64,000 nucleotides of DNA from Bretschneidera sinensis (taxonomy: Eukaryota; Streptophyta; Magnoliopsida; Brassicales; Akaniaceae), in the NCBI GenBank assembly GCA_023935145.1, contig CM043699.1, positions 130,448,036 to 130,512,035 of the forward strand, in the 5' to 3' direction. The translations under genes and the position numbers were made by a program. How positions within the stretch are numbered: position 1 is the first letter of the stretch; each line of letters opens with the position of its first letter. Shown piece by piece: positions 24,501-34,400 of the stretch. Below the pieces are notes generated by a model that did not search any database, was not told where the DNA came from, and saw nothing but the letters and a program-made list of their open reading frames with translations.

Positions 24501-27500
24501 CATCGTTTCTCTTCGGTTGGATATCCGCAAGCAAATGGACAAGCCGAAGTTACTAACCGAACGATCTTGCAAGGCATTAAAAGGCGAATAGACCAAGCAG
24601 AGAAGCAGTGGGTAGACCATTTGCCCAACATACTTTGGGCATATCGAACCACGACTCGAGCACCTACCGGGGAAACCCCTTTCTTCATGACTTATGGGTC
24701 CGAGGCAGTCATCCCCTTGGAAATAGGAATACCTTCCTTACGAGTTCAGAATTTCGAGGAACGAAGCAATGAGGAAGCCCTTCGTACGAACGCTGATCTT
24801 TTCGATGAAGCCCGAGACAAAGCCCAAATTCGACTCGCCGTTTACCAGCAGCGAGCCACCAGGTACTTGAACTCAAGAGTAAAAGCAAGACCTTTCTGTC
24901 TTCACGACCTCGTCTTGCGAAAAAATGCAGTATCTAGGCCCCGAGATTCAGGCAAATTAGTCCCTAATTGGGAAGGGCCTTATCGAATTAAAAAGGTATG
25001 CCGCCCCGGTTCTTTTGAACTCGGAAGAGTTGAACGGAAAAGCCCTTCCTCGTACTTGGAATGCGGCACATCTTCGACGTTTTTATCAATAAATAAGTGT
25101 TACACATATGTAAGTACTCTCGTTTTATATATATGAAAAGATTTACTTACATCATTTCGTCCAATACGAAACAAAAACCTTAAAAACAAAATTAAGTAGG
25201 GCGCTAGCGGCCTCAAAATACAACCCTAAGGCACAGACCGGGTCAAAACAACAAAAAAGGGCTACAATGGATCGCCCTCAACCTAAACCCTACTGATCTC
25301 CAATGGCAGGAGATCCCGTGCCCGAGCGCCCGTCACGATCCTGTCCGTCAGCAGCCTCGTCATCCGAAGCCGGCAGCTCCTCATCCTCCGGCCCAAGCAA
25401 GTCCAACGCGGAGAAATCAAGCTCTGGATACATGGACTCGGCCTTCTCCTTGGCCTCCATGAACCCCGTAAGGTACTGCTGGCCGCCCTCAGACACCACG
25501 GCTAGGCGATAGGCCTCCGAGCTTTGGAAGGATGCCAAGGCCTCCTCCACGGCAACCCTAGTATGGACCTCAGCCTCCTCTGTAACCGCTCGAAGACGAG
25601 CCTCGGCCTCCTCCGCTGCGGCTCCAAGGCGAGCCTCGACCCCCTCAACGGCTGCCCGAGCAGTGGCTTCCGCCTCGGCTTTGGCCCGAACAGCAGATTC
25701 TAAAGAAGCCTGCAGCCGGCAAACAGCCTCGTTCCTCTCCTCCAGCTGGCGTTGGGTTCGCCCAAGGAGCTCCGCTGTCTCTATGCACCGACGAGTGGCC
25801 GCGCCTACCAAAACGCCCATCTGATACCAGAAGCCTAGTATGAAACAAAAGTCGATGAAAACAACGTAAAGTAAAGCGAAAGCGAAATCTAACCTGGGAA
25901 GCAAGAGCCTCAGTCGCCGCACATAGAGACTCCGTGGTCTTTCGACCCAACTCAGCGAGATCACGAGGGGGAGTTCCCTTAAACAGATGTTCTCTCGCCA
26001 CCCGAGGATGTGCGAAGACGGAGTCGTCTGTCCGGATGGCCCAATTGGGCATAAAGATCGAGGCTTCCGAAGCCACACCTTGGCTAGGGCCCGAGATAAT
26101 GGGAGTCCCTGCAGGCGCTGGGATCGGAGCCGGGACACTGCTTGCTGGAGGTGTCTCTGACTGAGTAGGTGGCCTCGGAGGAGTCCCTAAGTCAATCGGA
26201 GCCGGAGATGGGGCTCGTGGCCTCTTCTTCGACCGCGAAGTCGAAGCCGATTGCTTCTCAGACCGAGCCGATCTTCTCTGCTCCATCGCCAATTTCTTGG
26301 CATGCTCACGAGCACGGGCAGCCGCTTCCATCTCTGAGCAGAGCACACAAACAAACAAATGAAGGAAATGGCGTTAAGTATAAATTGCAAGATAACAATG
26401 CAAAATGAGAATAAAAAGAAGGTAAACTAAAGCCTTTACCGCTCTCTAGCGAAGGCTCGGGGCACGAAGAACAAAGACCTCGCCGGGCCAGTTCTTCATT
26501 GTCATATAGGACCCCAACGTCCAAAGGCGAGGCCAGCATGGCATTCACTGTCTCTTGCTCGTACGGAAGAAGGCCCGCCTTTTTGCATTTCCCGGTGCGG
26601 TCCATACTCCACGCACGAGGCAAGCCGAAGTCCTCGACAGATCGGATGAAAAAGAAATTCTTCTTCCACCTCTTGATAGATGAAGGGGTCTTCTTCAGCA
26701 ACCTCCTCTTCGGCCGAGTACTGAAGACCACCCACCCTGTCTGGCCATGCCGGCTGATCAAGAAGTGGGCCTTAAAAATGTCCATCGTCATTGGACGGCC
26801 CACTTCTAAGCAAACACAGATAAAGGCCATGATCAGTCGTACCGAGTTTGGTACCAACTGACATAGCGCTATATCAAAATATTTTAAAATTGCACAGAAG
26901 TAGGGGTGGAGGGGAAACCGAAGCCCGGCCTGCATGTGATGTTCATACACGCAGAGCTCGAACGGAGCTCGGTCAGGGAGGACATCACAGGCCCTCTCCC
27001 CCACCCTGGCCAGCCGAAGACCGTACTCGCCCGGAATACGGTAGGTCTTCCTAATTACCTCCAAATCTTCCTCCCTCAGTTGGCTAGGAATGTCGTTGGC
27101 TGTATAGTACCATTCCTCCCTCTCCTCTCCAGCCGAGGTCTCCCTAATATCGGTCACAGCTCTACGAGTTTCCTCACTAGACGAGGACTTTTCCTGATAT
27201 CCTCTCCCAACCCCCGAAGGAATATAAGGCACTAGTGCCATGGGGCCTGCCCTTGGCGTACCCAATCTGAGGGCATCCCCCCCAGAAGAAGACGAGGACG
27301 CCTCTGCGCCCTCGGAGCTACTACCACTCGTACCATCTACACTACTCCTACCATTACTACTACTAGGCCTATCGCGGTATGTATCAAACGAAGAAGACAT
27401 GGTATGAAAATAAAAAAGAACACGAACTCACCAACGTCCGAAGGATTCGGACTTGAATTCCTCCTAGAGCTTTCCTCCCAAGGTCTCGCGATTGCAACGA

Positions 27501-30500
27501 TCACACCAACCTTCTCACTGAGGGGACGAGGACGAGGACTCCCAAGCTTCTTTGGACGAGGCCGAAGGCTCTCAGGAAAGCAACTCTCTGAAAACAGAAG
27601 GAAATTATGGCAGGTGTGTGGAAGAAGAAGAAACCAAAGCCCCTTATATAGCAGAAGTATCACGGCCAACGAGGAGCATTTAATGCGGTCGCAGGAATCT
27701 AGGGGACAATTTAGAACTCCCAAACGACCCACACTCTTTCCCAGGGGACGTTACGTCCCTCGAGGCGGCCGCTGTTTTCCCTAAAAAGGGTAACATGACG
27801 CGGCATCCATATGGTGAGACCACGTGTCTCTATCGCCGTCGTCCTAGACACGAGAATCTTTCACGTAGTTCCACGTGTCCTCGGACCTCTGGCATTCTTG
27901 GCCGAGGAGATGGATTGCTCTAGGTGTCCTCGGACCCATGGCATTCTTGGCCGAGGAGATGGATTGCTCCACTGGTCCTCGGCCCACTCTCTTCAAGGTC
28001 CGAGGAGATGGATTGCTCCACGTGTCCTCGGACCCATGGTATTCTTGGCCGAGGAGATGGATTGCTCCACTGGTCCTCGGCCCACTCTCTTCAAGGTCCG
28101 AGGAGATGGATTGCTCCACGTGTCCTCGGACCCATGGCATTCTTGGCCGAGGAGATGGATTGCTCCACTGGTCCTCGGCCCTCTCTCTTTAAGGTCCGAG
28201 GAGATGGATTGCTCCACGTGTCCTCGGACCCATGGCATTCTTGGCCGAGGAGATGGATTGCTCCACTGGTCCTCGGCCCACTCTCTTCAAGGTCCGAGGA
28301 GATGGATTGCTCCACGTGTCCTCGGACCCATGGCATTCTTGGCCGAGGAGATGGATTGCTCCACTGGTCCTCGGCCCTCTCTCTTTAAGGTCCGAGGAGA
28401 TGGATTGCTCCACGTGTCCTCGGACCCATGGCATTCTTGGCCGAGGAGATGGATGGCTCTACGGGTCCTCGGCCCACTCTCTTTAAGGTCCGAGGAGATG
28501 GATTGCTCCACGTGTCCTCGGACCCATGGTATTCTTGGCCGAGGAGATGGATTGCTCCACTGGTCCTCGGCCCACTCTCTTCAAGGTCCGAGGAGATGGA
28601 TTGCTCCACGTGTCCTCGGACCCATGGTATTCTTGGCCGAGGAGATGGATTGCTCCACTGGTCCTCGGCCCAGTCTCTTCAAGGTCCGAGGAGATGGATT
28701 GCTCCACGTGTCCTCGGACCCATGGCATTCTTGGCCGAGGAGATGGATTGCTCCACTGGTCCTCGGCCCTCTCTCTTTAAGGTCCGAGGAGATGGATTGC
28801 TCTATGTGTCCTCGGACCCATGGCATTCTTGGCCGAGGAGATGGATTGCTCCACTGGTCCTCGGCCCACTCTCTTCAAGGTCCGAGGAGATGGATTGCTC
28901 CACGTGTCCTCGGACCCATGGCATTCTTGGCCGAGGAGATGGATTGCTCCACTGGTCCTCGGCCCACTCTCTTCAAGGTCCGAGGAGATGGATTGCTCCA
29001 CGTGTCCTCGGACCCATGGCATTCTTGGCCGAGGAGATTGATTGCTCTACTGGTCCTCGGCCCTCTCTCTTTAAGGTCCGAGGAGATGGATTGCTCCACG
29101 TGTCCTCGGACCCATGGCATTCTTGGCCGAGGAGATGGATTGCTCCACTGGTCCTCGGCCCACTCTCTTCAAGGTCCGAGGAGATGGATTGCTCCACGTG
29201 TCCTCGGACCCATGGTATTCTTGGCCGAGGAGATGGATTGCTCCACTGGTCCTCGGCCCTCTCTCTTCAAGGTCCGAGGAGATGGATTGCTCCACGTGTC
29301 CTCGGACCCATGGCATTCTTGGCCGAGGAGATGGATTGCTCCACTGGTCCTCGGCCCTCTCTCTTTAAAGTCCGAGGAGATGGATTGCTCCACGTGTCCT
29401 CGGACCCATGGCATTCTTGGCCGAGGAGATGGATGGCTCTACGGGTCCTCGGCCCACTCTCTTTAAGGTCCGAGGAGATGGATTGCTCCACGTGTCCTCG
29501 CACCCATGGCATTCTTGGCCGAGGAGATGGATGGCTCTACGGGTCCTCGGCCCACTCTCTTTAAGGTCCGAGGAGATGGATTGCTCCACGTGTCCTCGGA
29601 CCCATGGTATTCTTGGCCGAGGAGATGGATTGCTCCACTGGTCCTCGGCCCACTCTCTTCAAGGTCCGAGGAGATGGATTGCTCCACGTGTCCTCGGACC
29701 CATGGTATTCTTGGCCGAGGAGATGGATTGCTCCACTGGTCCTCGGCCCAGTCTCTTCAAGGTACGAGGAGACGGATTGCTCCACGTGTCCTCGGACCCA
29801 TGGTATTCTTGGCCGAGGAGATGGATTGCTCCACTGGTCCTCGGCCCAGTCTCTTCAAGGTACGAGGAGACGGATTGCTCCACGTGTCCTCGGACCCATG
29901 GCATTCTTGGCCGAGGAGATGGATGGCTCCACTGGTCCTCGGCCCACTCTCTTCAAGGTCCGAGGAGATGGATTGCTCCACTAGTCCTCGGACCACTGGT
30001 ATTCTTGGCCGAGGAGATGGATTGCTCCACTGGTCCTCGGCCCAATCTCTTTAAGGTCCGAGGAGATGGACTGTTCCACAAGTCCTCGGCTCACTCTGTT
30101 TTGCCTTAGAGCACATCTTCGACCCAGCTTCATGTCTCCACAGAGGGCCTAACGCCAACCCAGTTATGCTACTTCCTTAACCACAGTGCTGCACTTAAGG
30201 AAGTGGGGGGCCTCTGATACTACCAAAATATGTCACTCCAATAGGAGGAAGACACGTGGATTATCGTGAGCCCTGAATTCAAAGTGACACGCGGACAGTT
30301 CAGGCCCAGACAATTGGATCTCCAGGTCATGACCGCCCTTCAGGGCATCATTGCCTCCAGCTGGGCCTCCAGGTCATGACCGCCCTCAGGAATATCTTGG
30401 CTCCAGCTGGGCCTCCACGTCACCACCGCCTTTCGGATCATCATTACCAACCAAGTTGGAGCGTCAGACCTAAAGACCGTCTTACGCATAGACGGCTCTG

Positions 30501-31492
30501 GAATAAGCCAACAAGGCAAAAGCCCTACTGAACGGTTCTCAGCTTCCTAGCTGGGCCTCATAGGCATCATTACCCTACCCAGTTGGGGTATCCTGTTACA
30601 GCTGCCCCGACCCATCACCGCCTCCGGAACTCTATAAAAGGATTTGGTAAGCGGTCCAAAAAGGGAGGGAGCTTCTCAGTTTTAAACACTTACAATCTTA
30701 AACTTTTGCTAACTTAAGCATCGGAGCATCCTCGGAGGCATCCCCTCCGTCGACCCCAATAGCAAATCTCTCTTTCCCTGTGCAGGTACTTCTACAGAAC
30801 ATCCATCCAGCTCAGCAACACTCATTTTTTGGCATCAACATTATGTTTTGTTGGTCACTAGACAAATTAAGAAAATTATCTCATCATTCTTCAATGCGAT
30901 TCCAACTCCAAAGCCATACAACTTCTATCACAGATAAGTGTGACTCAAAAAATAAGATTCAAAATGAAAGAACCATGAATGGCGGGAGAACGAGCTGTTA
31001 TCTATTAGTAGTAATTAACTTATCCTAATCGTAATTAATCAACAAAAAGGTGATTGGCATGGAAGGAAATTAAATGAGATGGAAAGCTTACACATCATCA
31101 AGCATCTTAGAAGCAACCATGACACTGGTAACCAGCAACCTATGCACATTCAATGATATCACAAGCGAGTCAGGGTACTTATGAACCAACTGGTCAATGT
31201 ACGCATACCCCACCACAAAACAAGATGGGCTACAGCTCGTGTACTTGTATATCCTTTCCAAGTACTTTGCTATGCTTATGCTAGGCGCCCTTACGCCATG
31301 AAATGCGTTCAACCTCTTCCCTACTCGAGCCGAGCTGTTCATTAACCCTTCCACCAGCTGGTCGTTTCGACCCACCAGCTTCTCCAGGACGTATGACAAT
31401 ATGGTCAATACCCTTGGTGTGGTCGGCTCTGCTTCGCTCGGCTCCGGCTCCCGGCAGTGGCGGTGGTGGTTGTATTCACCGGTGGCTAACAT
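18584..31492 (-). CDS. CYCP2;1: P-type (U-type) cyclin, CYCP2;1-like, split by a 12.2-kb intron
   Basis: Exon 1 is 31492-31092 (401 nt) and exon 2 is 18863-18584 (280 nt). The GTAAGC donor and TTACAG acceptor join in phase to give 226 aa. The protein contains the P-cyclin box: FHGVRAPSISIAKYLERIYK, SCFVVGYAYIDQL, SLNVHRLLVTSVMVASKML and HYNNAIYARVGGVSNGELNK. P-type cyclins are short single-cyclin-box proteins that bind CDKA-type kinases; CYCP2;1 has been linked to meristem cell-cycle activation. Length is close to the Arabidopsis protein as I remember it. The intron (18864-31091) contains a complete LTR retrotransposon; without it and its target duplication the intron would be about 394 bp. 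The gene is divergent from PEX22 and convergent with the EXS gene. Whether such a long intron is still spliced efficiently is unknown. Confidence 0.93.
19012..19637 (+). repeat. 5' LTR (626 bp)
   Basis: Starts TGATACTACC and ends GGCATCAACA. It differs from the 3' LTR at one position that I can see (CTCCCTTT against CTCTCTTT near the 3' end). It contains a CACGTG G-box at 19050-19055. Two to three imperfect copies of a CTCCAGCTGGGCCTCCAGGT unit lie near 19110-19215. Confidence 0.97.
19430..19436 (+). promoter_or_regulatory. LTR TATA box
   Basis: TATAAAA in the context ACTCTATAAAAGGATTTGG, about 208 bases before the LTR end. Transcription would start near 19460, defining the U3/R boundary. 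The identical box occurs in the 3' LTR and the solo LTR at 44855-45479. Confidence 0.75.
19641..19656 (+). other. Primer-binding site of the LTR retrotransposon
   Basis: TGGCGCCGTCCGTGGG starts three bases after the 5' LTR. TGGCGCC-type sites are common in Tat-lineage elements; I do not assign the primer tRNA with confidence. Confidence 0.8.
19715..21360 (+). pseudogene. gag: gag polyprotein region, frameshifted
   Basis: The reading starts at ATG 19715. It contains the retrotransposon gag core (IKLYDGSTDPLDHLQHYRTT, ...EKAAGTWYSR) and continues after 20328 in another frame (IRTFKDLSYAFASHF). A Cys/His motif C-X2-H-X4-H-X4-C near 20949-20992 (CRFHKNFGHDTEEC) sits where a zinc knuckle is expected. 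The capsid core is split by one extra T in the run at 20326-20329, so the N-terminal 238-residue frame ends at 20431. Because the shift falls inside a conserved domain it is a lesion or a sequence error, not a programmed shift. An Arg/Glu/Ser-rich linker leads on to the protease. Confidence 0.9.
21361..25092 (+). pseudogene. pol: pol polyprotein: protease, RT, two RNase H domains, integrase; frameshifted at the 3' end
   Basis: In one frame with the downstream part of gag. Protease: VLVDNGSSADILFYD at about 21421. Reverse transcriptase: KWRICIDFSDLNKACPKDSF and the active site YVDDML near 22540. The RT-linked RNase H ends near 23320. A second RNase H begins with LHVDGSS near 23393, with SDSQLVV near 23584 and NAKADSLA near 23725. 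Integrase: HHCC zinc finger from about 24050 (GNHLGGRAL to KCQSCQRY), catalytic GMDLLGP near 24250, TDNGKQFD near 24437, QAEVTNRT near 24540, then GKLVPNWEGPYRIKKV. One extra G near 25023-25025 moves the last 22 codons out of frame; the inherited stop is TAA at 25090-25092, while the shifted frame runs to 25136. No other break in about 4.7 kb. Confidence 0.92.
25290..27400 (-). CDS. Antisense retrotransposon gene, three exons, Transposase_28 (gypsy-type)-like protein of 643 aa
   Basis: On the minus strand the exons 27400-26440, 26333-25894 and 25820-25290 join in phase through two GT-AG introns of 106 and 73 bp. The first junction completes a codon with 1+2 bases; the second is in phase 0. 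The N-terminal part (EDLEVIRKTYRIPGEYGLRL, FELCVYEHHMQAGLRFPLHP, VRLIMAFICVCLEVGRP) resembles the Pfam family named 'putative gypsy-type transposon' (Transposase_28). The middle is Ser/Pro-rich with a basic SRSKKRPR stretch that could be a nuclear signal. The C-terminal exon is a long Ala/Glu/Arg coiled coil ending in an acidic tail. Such extra antisense genes are known in Tat elements; their function is not established. The gene converges on pol, with stops about 200 bp apart. Confidence 0.85.
27642..27650 (-). promoter_or_regulatory. TATA box of the antisense retrotransposon gene
   Basis: The minus strand reads TATATAAGG, about 245 bases before the antisense start codon at 27400 and about 220 bases from the near end of the 98-bp array. 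This placement suits a separate internal promoter driving the antisense gene. Confidence 0.6.
27865..30090. repeat. 98-bp tandem repeat array, about 22 copies, with G-boxes
   Basis: The unit is 98 bp and is itself two diverged 49-bp halves. Each half begins GAGGAGATGGATTGCTCCAC. One half continues with GTGTCCTCGGACCCATGGCA and the other with TGGTCCTCGGCCCACTCTCT. The first type of half carries CACGTG in a CCACGTGTCC context; I count about 19 in the array and two more at 27821 and 27872. Each half can form a 7-bp stem TCCTCGG/CCGAGGA around a 17-nt loop. The array lacks stops in several frames on both strands, so long open frames there are artefacts of repetition. It lies between the antisense promoter and the 3' LTR. 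Confidence 0.97.
30197..30210 (+). other. Polypurine tract
   Basis: AAGGAAGTGGGGGG followed by CCTC and then the 3' LTR at 30215. This is the expected plus-strand primer position. Confidence 0.8.
30215..30840 (+). repeat. 3' LTR (626 bp)
   Basis: Same length and ends as the 5' LTR, with one base difference found by eye. It is followed by TTATG, the second copy of the target duplication, and then by the remainder of the cyclin intron. Confidence 0.97.
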
Positions 31493-34400
31493 GGTTTTAG
31501 TTTTAGGCCATCTGACACTTTAATTTGTGGTGGGCGTCCATGTAGAAAGACACTCAGAAAAATCAGATTTTATTTTGAGACAACTGGGTGGCTAACACTT
31601 CACAGTTTTGTCTGTATCTGCTTCGTGTGTGGATGTTATTGTTATCTGCTTTCTTGAAATGGGATTTCGACACGTTAACACGATAAACGGTAGTGATGAA
31701 ATTGACTTATAGTTGAGCCGTTAAATTAAAAGAGGTCCCACATGCGGATGGGGAACTAAATAGTGATTTCTCTTTGGACAGTAACAATTCATGGAATAGG
31801 TCGTTGAAACTAAAACAAGCAACCTCGTCTGTCTAGCTAAAGGTGGCAATAGGGTCTCCAATCGTTGGAGTTTAAATCAAATCGAGTTGGAATCATATTA
31901 AATTTGAGTCAAATCAAATTTGAATTTTTTCATTATTAGATTATATTAGATTTCGAATTATTAATTTTTTATTTAAAATTAATAAAGTTATTCATATTAA
32001 TAAAATGTTGAATCATGCATATTAACATATGTAAATAAAAAAATTAATTAATTATAATATAATTTATTTTATTTGTAACTAATCAATTAACTATTATTCT
32101 AGTTTATAAAAGCATTTTTTTATAAAATAATATAATTTTAAATTATTTCGAATCGTTTTAAAATCAATTTTTTCTCGATTTTTTAAATTTTTCTGAATCG
32201 AATGAAATCATATTATTTTGGTGCATCTTTAAATCAAGTGAGATCATATTTGGTCACCTTACCTAATTGGCTTCCGAAACTTTTTTGGTAGGGGAAAGGG
32301 GATCCTAAGGGCTTCACACACAACATTATGAGACTCACAAGAGAGGAAAATATAAATCAATGAGACAATGAGCACTGATTCACACAGCTTCTTGTATATC
32401 GTTGGAATTTGTTTGGCTTAACTGGAGAATTATTTATTTTATAATAATATGAAATCATAAATTATTTAGTCATTAGTAGAAAATATTATTTTTTTATAAA
32501 AGAAATCAATTTTTTTAACAACAGAGCAATAGTACATTATCATATTCACAAGACACAGGAAAATTGATATCAATGAACACTGATTAACACCGAGCTTCCC
32601 GTTGCCTAGGAATGTGTTTGTAGATAAGCTTTTTCGTTTGCAAATTGCAACAAACCGTTTTGTTCTCCCACTGAGATGCAACGTTTTCTCACCAACCGGT
32701 GGCAATAGGGATATGTTTGGAATAGAGCTGAACTTTTATTAAACTATTCGAGTTTGAGTTCGTTCAAAATTCAAGCCTAAAACTTACGTTCGAATAGCTT
32801 ATCGAATCGAACTTGAATATATTAAGGTTCGACTCGAAAGGCTTTTGAACAGTTTGATAAAGTATTATCGAGTTCGAACTCAAACTAATATTTAATTAAT
32901 ATTTGTATTTATTAAAATTATAGTTCGGGCTCGAGTTCGAACTCGAATGGACAATCCAAGATTCAGACTCAAGCTCGAATTCAAATAGGCTCTATTGTTA
33001 TCGAGCTCGACCCTTCATAAAATTTATTTAACTCTAATAGGCTTGAGCCCGATTTGAACTCAAGTCTTTCATTTAAGCTCGAGCTGAGCTCGAATACCTT
33101 AGTATTCGGGTTCAATTTGGCTCAAATCCACCCCTAATGTCATACTGAGTCGTGGGTCATTCGGATCGCGGATCGTTTTGGACAAGGTCATGTTCAAATA
33201 ATCTTTAATCTCCAGCCGTTTAAGTTGCATGTCATTTAAGGTCGGGTCATCTCGGATTCAGATCATTTTGGTCTCGGATCGTATCGAGTCTCAAGTCAAG
33301 TCGAGACGGGTTGTATCAGGTTGGAACAACAAATAGATATTTATACTTAATTAAAAAATTAAATTATTTGCATATAATATAATTAAGTCACTAAACAAGT
33401 TACATGTCGAAATTCGTGAAAAATAATTAATAACAAATCAACACTGAATTTTCTAAATAACATATTTAACCAATGAATATAATAGTCAATGTTGTAGTTT
33501 TTAGTACTAAAATTTAGTCTTAATTGATTTCATACAGTTGGTTCATGAAGTTATTCTCACTAGTAATCTCTTATAACAGATTTTGATAATTAAATTTCAT
33601 ATAATAACTTTATTACATTTTATTTTTTAAGGTTAATTAAAGATAAAATTTTATTGTGACATAAAGAACAATGCAAATTTGCTAACTTCCTTGAAGCTAA
33701 AAAGATTACTCATATCAATAAAATATTGAACCATGCACATCAACACATGTAAATCAATAATTAATTGATTAAGATATAATTTATTTGATTTGATAACTAA
33801 TCAATTAATTATTACCTCATATTAATAAACAAATCATTTTTATTTTTTAAATTATAATTTCAGATTCAAGTCGTTTAAAGTCTGATCGTTTCGAGTTTTG
33901 GATCGTTCAGGTTCAAATCGAGTTAAGCTCAGATCATTTCAAGTTTTAGATTATTCTGATTAAAGTCAGGTTAAGTTCGAATAATATTATTTGAATACAT
34001 TTTTGGGTCGGACTTGATTTGGATCGTATCAAATCAGATCGAATAAGAACGAATCGAGTTTTCAGATCGGATCAGATTTTACCACGTATCGACAATCAAC
34101 TAATTTATTTCACGGTGAAATTCTTGGTTATCAGGTCTAAATGGTTAGTTTTAAATCATCTCCAAACTTCATAAAAAATTAAAATTTTATTTTATTAATA
34201 ATATTAGTATAAATATAATTACGCAAAATTTAAAAAATAATGTTAACAGTCAAGTTTATTAAAAACCTAAAACATTAGTTTCAGACCTTTCTAATAAAAA
34301 AATACTCGTTAATAGGTTTTAACAGGCGCCACGAAATACAGCGAATCACACCTCCTCTTTCAACCGTAAAAAATCTAGAAACGAAAGGGAAAGTAAAAAA

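Larger units (their letters stand above)
19012..30840 (+). mobile_element. Complete Ty3/gypsy Tat-lineage LTR retrotransposon (11,829 bp) inside the cyclin intron
   Basis: The element runs from TGATACTACC to GGCATCAACA and is flanked by the 5-bp target duplication TTATG (19007-19011 and 30841-30845). In order it has a 626-bp LTR, a primer-binding site, gag, protease, reverse transcriptase, RNase H, a second RNase H and integrase on the plus strand. A three-exon gene then follows on the minus strand, then a 98-bp tandem array, a polypurine tract and a 626-bp LTR. The second RNase H after the RT-linked one, and an extra antisense gene between pol and the 3' LTR, are known traits of the Tat lineage. 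It lies opposite to cyclin transcription, while its antisense gene reads in the same direction as the cyclin. Confidence 0.95.

Noticed and set aside
24000..24688. Minus-strand open frames of over 120 codons across integrase
   Set aside because: They are shadows of the well-supported plus-strand integrase coding sequence.
27811..28000. A 5' UTR intron of the antisense retrotransposon gene starting near the CGGACGTTG|GTGAGT-like sequence at 27432-27440 (minus strand)
   Set aside because: A donor-like sequence exists but no acceptor lies before the start codon at 27400, so I did not include an additional intron.
27865..30090. Regular repeats resembling a CRISPR array
   Set aside because: The repeat occupies the whole 98-bp period, there are no unique spacers, and the context is a plant retrotransposon.
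27811..30109. Very long open frames on both strands (up to 551 codons, protein repeats such as GPRPTLFKVRGDGLLHVSSD)
   Set aside because: They arise because the 98-bp repeat lacks stops in several frames. The unit length is not a multiple of three, so the frame rotates every copy, and similar open frames exist on both strands. No start context or domain supports translation.
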